A stretch of 64,000 nucleotides of DNA from Riptortus pedestris. Lineage: Eukaryota; Arthropoda; Insecta; Hemiptera; Alydidae. Below are positions 24,751 to 39,700 of this stretch, piece after piece (the first letter of the stretch is position 1; every line of letters begins with the position of its first letter). The notes below the pieces were generated by a model. That model was not told the origin of the DNA, did no database searches, and saw only the letters and a program-made list of their open reading frames with translations. The position numbers were made by a program, and so were the translations under genes. The DNA lies in contig CM032228.1 of NCBI GenBank assembly GCA_019009955.1, positions 226,178,501 through 226,242,500 on the forward strand, given 5' to 3'.

Positions 24751-27700
24751 ATGTCGGTTAGTGGAAAACCAACCAAAAATCTTAAACAATTAACGCTAGT
24801 AGACACACCATGTATTTTAATGGCGTCATTAAAAAAATATTTCGGATTTAGTTCTTTTAAAAGTGAACTTCAAAGGAAAGCAATTGAAGAAATTCTTGAA
24901 AGTACCTAATTTTTATTGTATTGAGTATGCGAAATTTAGAAATACATATAACTCAGATTGATTGGTTCTCAGTGATTTCAATCATTATGTCTTTTTTAAT
25001 GTGTGTAGATATAGTTTGATTTGAATTTCTATTTTTAGGAAAGAGTGATGTGTTTGTTTCTATGCCTACTGGTTCTGGAAAATCACTGTGCTTCCAATTG
25101 CCTGCTTTAATGGCTGAAAATAAAGTGACAATAGTTTTTTCTCCTCTAATCGCTCTAATGAAGGTAGTCTTGTAATATTTATTCACTGGTATGTCTGTGC
25201 TCACTATACCTTTGACAGTAAAAACATCTTATTTCAGGACCAAATTGATGGTTTGAGGAAACTTAAAATTAATGCTGAAACAATCAATTCTAAGATGTCA
25301 GCTTCTGAGAGGCAAAGAGTTGTTAATGATTTAAAATGTGTCAAACCAAATACGAGGCTACTTTATGTAACTCCAGAGCAGGCACATACACAAACTTTCA
25401 GGGTGAAGTATTATATACGGTTATCTTCAATTTCCATAATTATTGCAACAAACCACATTACTTACTATATTGAAAGAGAAACCTCATTAAGACATGGCAG
25501 CAAATATTATTTATTTGTCTTCCCCAGCTAAGGTGATTTACAATACATAAACAAATATTTGGTAATAGGTACAATATGTAATTCAAAGAGTAAATAAGAA
25601 GTAAAAATAAAATGACTCTTTAAAAAAAAAAAATTGAATTTAAAGAAAGATTCTTTGCCTCGCTTTATCCCCTGGTAAGCCAACATTGCGCGGATAACTA
25701 CCACACTATGTAATCAAACCCCTGGGATGCAGGATTTGTAACAGTGTGTAGGCTACAAGAGGGTGGGAACAGAATGAGAGGGTACCTAACTGTTAGGCTT
25801 TAACCCCTCTCACTCTCCGAAATCTTTGACGCTTATAGATGGTATGAAAGAATCCTACAGTTCCAGGAGACTCTCAGTTCTCTGGATATCGCCTCATTAA
25901 ATGAGACAGTAATTGGCATCTGTAACTGAATGGGTCGAGAAGCCCTTTCTTTAACAGGATTTGTAAAAGACAAAATCTGATACATTTATATTTAAGAACA
26001 TAGATTTCCTATCTAGGGTCAAGATATACAATAAACCTTATCCTGTTATTCACCATACCATGTGCTGAGTAGCATCTGCCTCATTAACACGTTTGGGCAC
26101 CATTGTGTTCCTCCTTATTCCTATGTTCGTAAGAAGTTTGTTGAAGGAACCTTGTTCAGTTATTAAGAATCAGAACATCCTGCTATTCTATTTTTAATTC
26201 TCTAAACAGTTTTACCTTTTCCCCAAAGGTCTTTTCTATAAATAATTTTGTCCACATAAATACCTCTTCATTTTCAACTGTTTGTTTAACTTCCAATTCT
26301 TTTAGTAGTCTCCTCATTAATTCCTACTTGGTGCAACTATTGGTTCACTCATTGCCTTACAAGGGGCATGCACAGCCTTCCCCTCACCGATTTGAATGAA
26401 AATTTTTTAGTGTTTAGAACCTGATGAAAAACCAATTCTGTTAAAGCGAGAGAACACACTTCTCAAGCATCGTCTAAAAAAAATTGTTAAAGTTTGCCTG
26501 AATGTCTTGAGTTGTTTCCAAGGTATATATTTCCAGGAGACCCTGTGGCTCAGGGGATAGCACTTTCTTTTTGTAATTGGAAATCTGGAGTTCGAAACTT
26601 GCCGGGAGTGACTATTTTTTTCTGGATTTTTTTTTTTTTTTTTTTCATTTTTTGCTTCTAGGTCTTTTATTTAATATTAATAAATAAATAACAATTTATT
26701 TTTTAGCATGTTCCATAAATTGAATTGGTATAAGTAAATATTTAATATTATACAAGAAATATATTATTAATTGAAAGTATGATATTTCTATCATCAAGAT
26801 AACAATTTTATTGCGGATGACAATGGTGTTGAAGAGTAGAATGTATTTTAAAACTACATGATATTTTGCGATTCTGTTCGATCAAATACGACCAGTTTTG
26901 GGGACATTTAAATAAAATGTTTAACTTGATGATAGAAATATACATCAGTGATCCAAGGCCAAGCATAATGAAAATATAGCTCTATCGTTGAAAACTGTTA
27001 AAGAATATTTTTATGTCTAGAGCTGGATTATTTTAAATATCTTTATTTATTGTAAAATAAAATAATATCAAATAAATTGGTAAAGATAGATAAAACTGTT
27101 TAAAAATATTAATAAAATATCTGCGTTATTGTTGATAATTGTTATATACTTACGTTTTCAATGAATAATATATTTCTTGTATAATATTAAATATTTCTTT
27201 ATACCAATTACATTTTTGACAGAAAGCATTCGAATTTTCTTTAAATATATGGAACAAAAATTAAAAAAAAACTTTTTATTTATTTATTAATATTAATTAA
27301 ATGACCTTGTAGCAAAAAATGAAAGAAAAAAAATTCAAAAAAAAAAAAATACAGTCTCTCCCAGTGAGTTTCGATCTCGATATTTCCGATTACAAAAAGA
27401 AAGCACTATCCCCTGAGCCACGGGAACTCTTTGGAATACAAACCTTGGAAACAACTCAAGACATTCAGGCAAACTTTAACAATTTTTTTAGACGAACGCT
27501 TGAGAAGTGCGTTCTCTCACTTTAACAGAATTGGTTTTTCATCAGGTACTAAACACTAAAAAATTTTCGTTTAAATCGGTGGGGGGAAGGCCGTGCTCTC
27601 CCCTTGTTAGTCAACATGTCTACTAGTTTCTTCTTTTGCGCCGAGTCCTCTTCATTACTTGTACTCGGTTGGGATTAATATGCCTCTAACACATTTGGGC

Positions 27701-30700
27701 ACACTGGGAAAAGGGAAAAGATAGATTATGACTATTTTGTGAGAGTCGAACATAAACTTTCCTATAAATGGATTTTAAGAGGAATTTTAGCAAAATAATT
27801 TCTTCAAAGTCCAATATAGATTTTCTTCTTGGGGTTTACCACCTACCTCCTCACACTATTCTTCCAGTACCTTGTGTTTCACTTTCAACAAATGTTGTAT
27901 TTCTTTAAGAAACCTACTTACGGCAAGGATAACTCAGACTTAATAGATACCTTCCAATCCTGGGGTCTTAAAAGGATTCAACCTTTTTTCTTAAGCCTTC
28001 CAACCTTTCACTCCACCACCAATTTTTACCATTTTTGAGCTGGACGCTAGCAAACTATATGACTTCTTTATGCCTCCCTTATCACTTGCAAACCTGGAAT
28101 TCTAATTCCTTCCTACTCTACATTTCACTGTTTTCCTATAAATGTCATCTGGTATATTTCCGTCACTCTCCAAGGCATATATCTCAAAAGAGTAATAATC
28201 CGTTTTAATCTTATGCCCATCTTTTTTTCTATTAAAAATTACAACCTGATATTTGGTGGTGAACTGGGACATTCCATCACACTAATTCCTCCTCGTCATT
28301 ACTCTCAATCTTCACTTTCCTCCTCCCTTATGGGAAAAGATCTTGTTCCTAGTCTTGTAATGTTCACCTTATATAAAATCTGTTTCCTAAATAATATTAT
28401 TTACTCTAAGATCTTGCCAAGGAAAGCCTTAATATCCCCTATGTCATCTTTACTGCTAATGTAAATTTATTTGATATACTTGCCTCATTGGAATCATTAG
28501 GACAATTCTGATTCAGAATCATCTCCTCCATCCTCATGACCTGAACACTCTTTTGGGAAACAACTCATAAAATCCCCCTCCTTTGCTCCCGCAACTGCCT
28601 GTGATCTGTTACAGGAATCATGTAAACGAGCAGCCATCTCTGTTTATTGCCTTCTATCTCAATGGCATCAGACTGGACTTGATTTGAATTCTAATATATT
28701 CCTTGGTCAAGGAGTACTTCCCACTCAATGTCACCATGGGTGTATTGTTATATATTAATACCAATGATCATTAATAACCATGAACATTTTTGGAACTTAA
28801 AAATTTTAATTTTATTGATATATTTTATTTTATTTTTCAGGAAATTTTATTTTTGCTCCATAAGTTCGAAAAACTTGCATATGTAGTTGTGGATGAGGCA
28901 CATTGTGTCAGTCAATGGGGCCATGATTTTAGGCCTGATTATCTCAAACTAGGTAGTTTGAGAACAACACTGCCAGATGTTCCCTGGATCGCTTTAACAG
29001 CAACCGCTAGTGGAGCAGTAAGCTTTCATTTCTTACCAACTTTAATTACACGTTTTATTACTTAAACATTACTTTTCTTACCAATATTTTCTATGTTTTG
29101 GGTTTACTTGTGTGCCATGATAATGGAACCAGGACAGTATTCCCTGTCAAGTGATTTCAAGGGCACCATTTTGAAGCCTTTTGCATATTGTCAAGTGACT
29201 GGCTATAATGAAAGCACTTTTAGATGGACTAGATGACACCCCCACAAATTTGATAATAGTGTTATATACTGGTGGAACCGACCCACTGTTTTACATGTTT
29301 GTTTTGTTTTTTAAGTAAAATAGAAATTCCGTTTTCTATTTTTTTTTTCTTTTAATATCTTTAACCTTAAAATTTTACCCATAATTTCATACAAATTTAC
29401 TGGGTGTAATGATATATAGAAATATTCATGCTTTCTTCCATCACTCCATAATTTATTTCACAAATATTTTTAAAGATTTCTTAATTCAGTGGCTAATTTG
29501 AATCTTATTTGTGCTTAGTAATTAATAAAGGGTTATACACAATCAATTTAAATACCAGTTTGCTTGAATCCTAAGCAGTAGATTACCATAGCTTAGTGTT
29601 TTCATTTGCTCTTTTATTAGTTCCTCTTTACTTGTTGCTATATATTCTGATGTTTAACCATTATTAATATTGTTGCAAAAATTAAATAAGGAAGGATTAG
29701 CGGAGAGAGTCGCGTATTTGGGAAGTGTGATGTAGAGCAAAGAAGTCGGCAGAGGGTCTAGCTCCTACTAGACCCGTCCAGTCCAGCGTCGAATGGCCCG
29801 GTCAATTCCCCTTTGATGTATGCCAACAACCTATATAAAGAACCGGCCAGCCGCGAGCGAGTCAGTGTTCAGTCAATATGTGCATTCAGTGCGACAGTGC
29901 AGTGCAGTAAAGTGTTTTTATAAGAAGAGCAGTGTTGTGCCGTGACTGTAAGTAACAGTTTAGTGCCGCGAAGTAAAGGACAGTGCAGTGCCGTCTTTCT
30001 GTGAATTATTGGACTGTGTAATCTGAAGAACAGTTACGCTATCAGTGTATACTGTGAGTAGTAATTTAGAATAATTACGAAGTGTATTGTGCATTGTGAA
30101 ATAAATTGTCCAGTGATAAAAACTGTGAAACTTGTGAGTATTTAATTTTGCAATCCAAAAGAACTCTTATTAAAAATGTTTATTAATGGTTTTGGTAATA
30201 AAACGTAACAATATCTAAACAAAAATTAAGATTAAGCTTGTGAATTCCACTTTAACTTTAAATGAAGTGGATAAATAGAACTTATTACTGTAATTATTAT
30301 AATAAAATGTTTATCTTAAACTCTGTTACTTTTTTTTATTTGTGATTTTAGGTTGTTTCTGATATACAAACTCAACTAAAACTTGTACAGCCAATTGCTT
30401 CCTTTAAAACTCCTGTCTTTCGCTCAAATCTTTTTTATGATGTAATGTATGATGATTTATTGGATGATTCATATGAACATTTAAAAGATTTTATTAAAAA
30501 CATTTTAGATGAAGAGGATCCTGGAAAAAGTAAAGTAAGATAATTTTACTATGTTGACTAAGTTACAGGGAATTATTATTAGGAGAGTAAAAATTATTAT
30601 TTAAATTTTCAATTGTTATATACAGGCAGAAAAAGGCTGTGGAATAATATATTGTCGTACAAGGGAACTAACAGAAGAAGTAGCTACAATACTTTCAATG

Positions 30701-33700
30701 AAAGGTGTTCCTACAGTTTCCTATCATGCAGGTGATTGATTATTAAATCTCATATACCAGTTATTTTCATTAGCTCTTTTTAATTTTATACAATTTCTAA
30801 TTCAAAAATTGAAAACGATCTTAATATACTGCATGCAAATCAGTTAAATTATGTTTTCAAAAAAATGTGTATGAACCTTTAATTATTCTATTCTTTTGTA
30901 TGTATGATGCCCTCTACAGATGTACAATTCCTCTACAGATTTTGAACAAAATAATTCATTTGTGATTGGAAGTTCTACGTTACTATGATCCAGATTAATA
31001 AGTATATTTCAAATAAAACTTATGTAAATTGTAAACTCTTATCGATAAGCCTAAGCAAGCTTCACTGTTTAGAGTGGGCGGATTTTTCTGTAATTTAATA
31101 GTGATCGCATTTACAATCGAATTGAGTTAAAATTCAGTACAGATGCTCAGTGTAACCTGGGTTCTTTGCTTTTGATAGTGTTCTGATGACTGGAAGTGCA
31201 TTAAACTAATTAATAATTAAGAAAAGTCTGAGATAAAGTTCCTTAATATCTTAAGTACTAATAGCGACAGAGTATTAAATTGTGACATAAGATCTATCTT
31301 AATGAGCCAAAGCTGAATATATCATTATTTCATGTTAAATATTTCCATGATGGATATTAGTCCCATAAAGGGAGTTCAACTAAATCTCTCCCTATTAAGA
31401 ATTTTTATTATAGTTTTTGTAGGACCTTTGATGTAAATTGTAAATTTTTTTTTTCAAATAGAAGAAGTGTTTTAAACTAATGAATAAGTAAGAATGGCAT
31501 GAGTGACATACATATTTCTTATAAATCTCAAGAACAATGAAAAATACAATTTTGAAATTTTGACTTAAGGTGTAACTCAACCCTTAATCAATATCCCATT
31601 AATTTTAATTTTAACTCAGCCTAAAAGTAATGCAGAAAGGAAAATACATATAAAAATCATTTATCCTTATTATACTAAGTTTTATATTTTTGTATTCAAT
31701 CAATACTTTCGTTCAAGCTTAGCTTATTTGCATGTCATTTAATTTCATGAAATACTATGTTTTAGTTGTCCTCATAACAATTCACCCTTACTTGTTTTCA
31801 GCCTTCAGTAAACCTCCCACTAACGCACATAGGAAATCTGCTTAGTTTATGCAGGCCCTGTGTGAGACGTTTTTTAATTAGTGTGTCAACACTCCAAAAG
31901 GAAGTTTCACATCTTTTTGGTTTAATAATTCGAAGGAACCTCCAGTGCCTTTATACTCAGTACTTGGCCAATTGGTACATCATAAATGGATTCCGTTAAT
32001 ATTAAGTCCATGTTCATCTTTACCTGATCTTTGAGTTATACAACTTTAAGAAAAAATCATGGGTCTGAAAAAAGAAAAAAAATTATTATCATTATTTTTA
32101 TTATAATGGATTATATTTGTTTGCATATGTTAACTTTTTCAACTATTATTGTTAACATTCAGGCTTAAAAGATAGTGAAAGGACCAAAGTACAAGATGCA
32201 TGGACACAAGGGGAATTCCCTGTTATTTCAGCTACAGTCAGTTTTGGTATGGGAGTTGACAAAGGACCAGTTCGGTAAGTTATATATCAAATAGTAGATG
32301 TTGCGTTAGTTTACTGCTTGTTAATTTCATGTTTTTGTTGAATTTATAATTAGTCATTGTCTTTAGACTGTGTTTTATTTATATGTTGTCTTAAAAAGTT
32401 CAACAAGTGTTGGCTTAGAGGGCGGGGGAAGGAATGTAAAATTTTAAGTGTATTTGCAATAGTGTGACATGGATGGAATGTTATTCCACTGGAGGTATTC
32501 CACTTATTTCCTTCCTCAACTCCGTCCTTGGCATTGCTATATAGATGATCAAAATTTCTATATAAATTATAGACCACCTTAGCACCTTCCTTTCTTAAAA
32601 CTTAAAATATAAATGTAAAACCCAAAACATATAAAAGAAAAAAGGAAACCTCTGTTTGATTGCTCAAATGTACGAAGATTTGCTTTGGTTGAAAGGTGAG
32701 TGGTAGATGTGAAATGAACTTAATACAGCCTGACACTACCGGGCTGGGGGCTGGCTACTCTCTTGCTTCTTAGCATAGCTCTTTGGATTTATATCTTCAG
32801 CTTCCTGAGGTTAGTGGTAGATATACCCACTTGGCCATCAAGACTTGTATTTTATCTGTGAGTAGGCATGCGTGCACACTTGCCTATTTATTATTATTAT
32901 TTATTATCATCCACTTTTTGCTGCTATGGCTAATTGGGATAGTATATCTACAGATTACCACCCTTTTCCAGGGTTGCCACTAAAAATTTGATTTAACGAG
33001 TTCCTCACTAAATAAATTATTATTGCCCAGATGGGAATCGAACTCACCACTCTAGGTTTACCATGAGAGATTAAGGCACTTAACTTACATGGCTAGCCTG
33101 AGCACTACTTGCACATTTCTTATGGTATTTTTACTTTATATATTATCTGAGTTTATTTACTACATCATGAATTATTTTACAGGTTTGTAGTACATTGGGG
33201 AATTGCTAGCAGTGTTCCTGCCTATTATCAGGAAAGTGGAAGAGCTGGGAGAGATGGTAAGCCTGCTTATTGTAGAATATATCATTCTAGATCAGCACGA
33301 AAGGCGTTGGACTTTATATTAAAAAGTGAATATGCAAAGGCGAAAACCAAAGATAAACAAGGCATGGCTCTTGCTGCCTACCGTTCATTTGAAAAAATGG
33401 TCGATTACTGTGAGACTGTAAGGTAATAATTTTGAATTTAATATTGTTTATTATTCCTATATTTTCATAAAAGAGTTTATTAAAATGAATACATTCAGTT
33501 CACTTATTTCATTTCAAAAATTACAACTTACTTCTGAGTCAAAGTACAACTTCCGAGTCAAGACTGAATCAACTCATCTGTTAGACAAAAGAAACACTGT
33601 CTACATTAGTAAATTTAGACCCATTTCCTAAACCTGAAATTCCCTAACACTGCTAGAGGGACTAAGAGAGGAGTAACAGGCAAACAGAAGATTCAGATGG

Positions 33701-36700
33701 AAGGCAAATTAGGAAAAATGGAAATCAAGTTTGGATCCTTCCTAATCAATCTTCTGATACTCCACCAGTCCTATATATATATATTGAACATGTACAATTT
33801 CCAGAGCTATAGTATGCAGTGAAAAGGCCATATGGCAAACATTTTTAAAATTGGCGACATGAAGATGCGAGACTCGCCATTAGGAGTGCTTCACCAACAT
33901 CACAATATGTTGAATGAAGAGTTAAAACTATTGTATGGACTGCAAAAATATATTGTTCATATGATGAACAGATATGTTTGAAAATAAATTTATAAAGTAC
34001 AACCTTCTTCGAGGAAGCAGAAGCAAAAAAAGTAAGCTACCTCTGGAAAAACTCTCTTGTGAGAAGATAGTCATGGAAAAACACATGGTCTGTGCTTGCT
34101 CTTCTTCATATTTTCTCAGGGTCCCTGTCTCTCTTCATGTATGCAGCAGGTATAATTCAATAAGAAGCATACACCATATTGAAGAACCTGCTTATCCTTC
34201 TTGTCACCGAAGTCCTCAAAATAATTCTAAATCTGGCATAATTTGTAACTGAGTGCTCTGATTTTCAACAGAGTAAGATTTGTTATTGTATCTGTGTTGT
34301 TTATGTCATGTCTTATCATTATTAATAGTTCAAATACCTATAATATAATAAATCGCCATCTGTTTTCCAGTTGTTAACTTGAGATATATATTTTTTTGTT
34401 AATAAACAAATACCGAGTTTTATGCATAAAGAGTTAATATTTATCCACATATATTTTTATTAATCTTTTTATTTCTTTTATTCGATTTTATTGATATTAT
34501 TACAATATACAGATGGAGAGATAGATATTTGTCTGTTAACACTCTAGAGGTTGCAATTTTTGTTTGACCATTACCAAACCTGATATTTAAGCATTTTGTG
34601 TAAAATTAAAAATCAAGTCATTGCTGAAATTGGACCAAGGGGAATTTTAAAAATTCGAAATATCTCTGACAAATTGAAAAATGATAACCAGTTTTATTAC
34701 AAATTAAATTTCTTATAAGTGTTATTCTATGTATTTTTTCAGTTTCTCAAAAGTTACCAATATATTTGCATTTTTTTAGTATTCATTCGTTACTAAACTC
34801 ACCTCCACTTCTACTCATGCAATTTTCACTTTTAGATACCGAGTCACTAAGCATTTCATGACTAGTGGTAGCGTAACACCTGCATGTGTGTATGTATATA
34901 TATGTGTGTGTGTGTGTGTGTGTACGTACGTGCGTGCGTGCGTGTGTGCGTGCGTGTGTGTGTGCGTGCGTGCGTGCGTGTGTGTGTGTGTGTGTGTGTG
35001 TCTGTGTGTGTGTTACAGACTTTTTATTGAATTTATTCTATAACAACCAATGTAGAAATTGAAAAAAACTTTCCTAGACAGGTAGTACCAAAACAGGTAA
35101 ATATAGTAACAGGTAATGGGAGCAGACTGCCACCATTGAATAACTGGCTATCTCAAATTGGAAAATGATCATTGTTTACAATTTGTATACTCACAATATT
35201 TTGTTTTTTCCAGGTGCCGACATTGGACATTTGCCCAATATTTCGGTGATGATAAACCCCCTTGTGTTAAGCAGTGTGATGTATGTGTTGATGAAAAAAA
35301 GGTGGAAGAAATAATTCGAGAGTTCCATTATGTTGGTGATCAAAAAATTCTGAGAGTAACTACTACGGAGTACGAAAAAGCCTTCAATGATCTATATGAA
35401 GAAGGGAGACGAGGGCAAAAAAAGTAATTTTTAATATTAAAAATATTACTTCCAATGTTTTTATGGAAGAACAAATGTAGAACACTTCCCCAAAATTGGC
35501 ATATACACCTAATACATTTTTCCTTGGCAACCCTATAGGGAAATTCATATGAGGTCAACTTCTGACCTCTGCTTGCAGGCGAGTATACCACAGCATTCTT
35601 TTCACCTTGTAAGTCTACTGTGGGCATTTTTTATTTCCATATTCCTTTTCTTAGAGTACTTTATTTTTTAAGACTGATGATCATACATTCAGCTCTTCAT
35701 GCTTAGAACTGACCTTAAGCGCTGAAGTTTCTCACTGTATCACAGTTCCAATTTGTTCACAATTCCAATTATTACACATATTAGTACTTAATAAGTAGGC
35801 CTATTTATTTACTTTTTCTGAGACTCTTCTTAAATAGCAGTATGTAACTACAACATGATAACATAAAAGAAGCTCTGTTTTCTTAAAAATGTATCATCAT
35901 TTTAAGTAAACATTAATTTATTTATTTTATATATGTATAATTTAAAATACATAAACAAGAGAAAGTATTTTGTGCTGTGTTGGTTGGCCATGTTCTTCTG
36001 ACAAGGAGAGAATTGGAAGCTAGCTAATAGTTAATCCAGTGAATTTCTCTGATGCAGAAAGTTTATTTGATACTGATACTAAAAATATAGAAACTCTTTT
36101 TGTACAAGGCCTGGTTGAACTAAGCAGATTTCTTATGCTGAGGTATTATACAAAGGTGATATCATCTGGGAATTCTCTTCTTTTTTTTTCTCCCTTTTTA
36201 ATTACCCCATGTAAACAGGTATTGAAAATAAGCTTGATATGAATTGCTAGGTATCTAACAGCTTAAAGTTATAATCCATGAATAAGAGAGGGGGTTTACT
36301 AAAGGCAGAAAAAGAAAAAGTCAATTAATTCTATTAAGTAAGAGAAGAATATATAGAATAATAGTTTTACCTAGATTGCTTAATAATTTTGCAATAGACA
36401 CAATAGTATTATCATTATTACCATATTGATATTAATGATGTTATTTATATTATTATTTAAGAAGTTAAATTATCATTATTATATTACCCTTTTAGCAGAT
36501 TTCCCTTGAGGGAAATCAGCTATTGAGGTTGTACTCATGACGGAATTTTCGAAGTTTTTCTTCAAATGTCCATCGATCCTACCTAGTAGATGACGAAAAT
36601 GAGGTCCGTTCAAAACTGTATATATATATCTATATATATATATATAGATCTATCTATCTATATATTTGTCTGTTACCGCTCTAGCGGTCGCAATTTTTGT

Positions 36701-39700
36701 TTGATCGTTACCAAACTCGACATTTAGTCGTTTCATGTAAAAAGAAAGATCAAGTTCGTTAATGGCTGAAATCGAAACAGTGGGAGGGGGGGTTTAGAGG
36801 GGAGGATTTTCTAAAATTTGAAATATTTCCGTTACTATACGTCGGATCGAAAAATTGTATATAACCAATCTTATTGCAAATTAAATTTACTATAAATATT
36901 GTTATATACATTTATTCTCTATCTTGAATATTAACCGAGATATTTGGATTTTTATTAAATTTGGGCCGATAACGAACGTTTCGAGATTCCCGCCAAAAAG
37001 TTGTTCGGCCCTTTACCGTAACTGTTCGGCTTTCGTATGGAGATTTCTCTATTGTATAACTTCACGCGGGAAATCTGCTTAGTTTACGCAGCCCCTGCGT
37101 GACGGACTTTTTCATAATTATTTTTAGAAGTCATTATTAACAAAGTAAAATTAGCTATTGAATTTGTTTCTTCCCATGAATATTGTAAAAAGTAATGACT
37201 GAACTCCTATGTATAGAGCTCTGCCCTTTAACAGATAAGATATTCATTCATTCATTATCACCAAGATGGGTTATATAAATTTTTTCAATATGTCTTTAAT
37301 TGTACAAAATAAATTACTTTCACCTCCTATAAGCAATCATCTCAGGGGGGATGATTACTAGCACATTTTGGACAATTTGTAATTTGAAAATGGCAGTTTA
37401 GTTTATTTCCCTTAAGGGCTATCAGTAATTCTATATTTTTTATGGAATACACTGTCAATCTATATTTTAATTTTTATTTTTTTTATTTGAGAGAAAACCT
37501 TTTCTCAATAATAATCAAACCAGCAATTGATATTGAGCTCATGACACAATTTTTCTTGAAATTCACATGCTTGATGCACACTTGTGTGTGTCAATGTCTG
37601 TGGTTGTGTGTGTATATGAAAACAATATAAAAAATAGATGGTATTTTAAATATTGTTTTAAAATAATAACTCTAATAATTTTTGTCAAGGCCTGGTTTTA
37701 AATAAGTGACAGTAACACCCTTCTTATGAGGCATAGCCTCACAAGTATTTCAAAAACCATTCAAGAAAATACGTTAAATTAAAAATTGGATTCAATTGAA
37801 AACTCATCCACCTGCAGTTCAATGGTTGACTTAACTATCCCTTTCAACCTCCATATCCTGGCACTAAACCACATTCTCCTACTGGTTTATTCTAGTAGTT
37901 CTTCAGTTGTCTGAAATGTTGAGGAAATATGTTAGATATCTTTAGTAATAAAACTGTTTGTTTTAATTATTCAAACAGTGTTAACTTATTAGTGGATTTA
38001 CTAATATGTGAAAAATATTGAGACCTTGGTTATATCTTATAATTTTCAAATATTTAATCTCTATTTAGTGAACAAATAATGGTGAAGGGAGATAAATAAA
38101 TAAATATGTTCGGAATGGAATGAGGATCGTAATGACATGATATTAGAGTCATCTGTTAGGATTGTCCATTTATTTTGCTCTTTACGTTTTAATAATTTTT
38201 AAATTTCATATATTTGAAACATAATTTTAAAACTACAAAAATATGAGGCTTCAGAAATGAAAGAAACTCAAAACTCTATTGTTTTTGCTACAACTGTTGA
38301 GAAATAAACAAGTGGTCTAATTTCCCACAATTTCTATTATATTATATTCTTTACCCTCTTTATATATGTATTTCCAATTTATGCTAATAGTTACTATCTC
38401 ACTGCATTCAATTTTTTAGAGAACTTGAAAATTATCTCCAAGGAGAAGACTCCGGAAGTGCAGATGAACATGTTGCCAATGAAAGGGCTAAAAAAGAGCT
38501 AATGCACCTTATTAAGGAACAGTTTAGTCTGCGACGAAACTCACAGGAAGATGATGCTGAAGAAGCTAAACATTCAATCGTGAAGGCAGCTAGCTCTACA
38601 TCTGTAAAAGTTTCTGGATTAAAAATTAGTGTAAGCATAATTTGGTATTTTTCAGACTGGGCCACATGTTTTATTTTACTTTGTTTTTACATTTTTTGTT
38701 CATTGTATGAAAATGTAGAAATATTGTAATTTCATTGTGCAATTTTAAATCTTCATTTAGAAAGTTACCATAATATGAAATACATCAATTTTTTATGAAT
38801 TGCCTCTTACTTGTTTAAAGTATTGCCCTTTATGTGAGAATCTTGCATCTATTTGTTTCTAATATGTTTTGTTTGTAGCTGTTCTGCAGCTCTTGAAGTA
38901 TCTGAGTCTGTCTCAATTTTATAAACCATTTAACATGACCAGAAGAGCTTTGTACCTATAGTTCGCTACGCCCAATCCATCACCAAAGTCCAGCCAATTT
39001 TTCCAGGCCAATATGACTAATGGTTTATTTCACTTTCCTTCTGTATAAAAGGAAATAAATAGACATTTTTTTGGAATACAATGAAAATAACAGACAAAAT
39101 TATACTTTTTTTTGTTCTTAATGGATTGACTACAACAGTTAAATTTAAAATTTATCTGGTTTACTCTGCTGTCCAATGAGATAAAAACTGTATGCTTTAG
39201 GTTTGTGGAAAAGGAGGAAGTTAGTTCAAAACAAAATATCAAGTTTTTAAATGCACTGTTAACCCTTAATTGAACAAGGACATAATTAACTGAGAAAAAT
39301 TTTTTTTTAACTTGTATTATTTCTTTTTATGGGTTAAATAAGGTAATTACTAAGTTAAAAAATTTGTTGTCATATTTGGGCAACATATGCAAATGATGTA
39401 TCTTCTAGGATACATTGTCCAATAAGCCGGTATAGAAAGAATGGTGGACGGAAATGAAACTCAATTGAAGTTGTTGTAAAAAAATTCTTTAATATACATT
39501 TTAAGATGAAAATATTGTATAATACAATGAACTAACTAACGAATATGAACTGGCAAATGTTCACTTGAAAGAATATCAGCCAAATTCAAGTTTGTTTGTG
39601 AAGTGACAGCCATTGGTTCATCTGGCACAACTTCTGAAGCTGCTTCCTCGCGGTCAAGATGTTCTTCAACAAAAACGTCTAAAAATTCGGCCGTTTGTTG

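Noticed and set aside
33974..34252. 92-codon open frame in RecQ5 intron 8
   Set aside because: No domain, no conserved pattern, does not splice to RecQ5 in frame.
34858..35043. Open frame rich in Cys-Val
   Set aside because: It is the translation of the (TG)n microsatellite.
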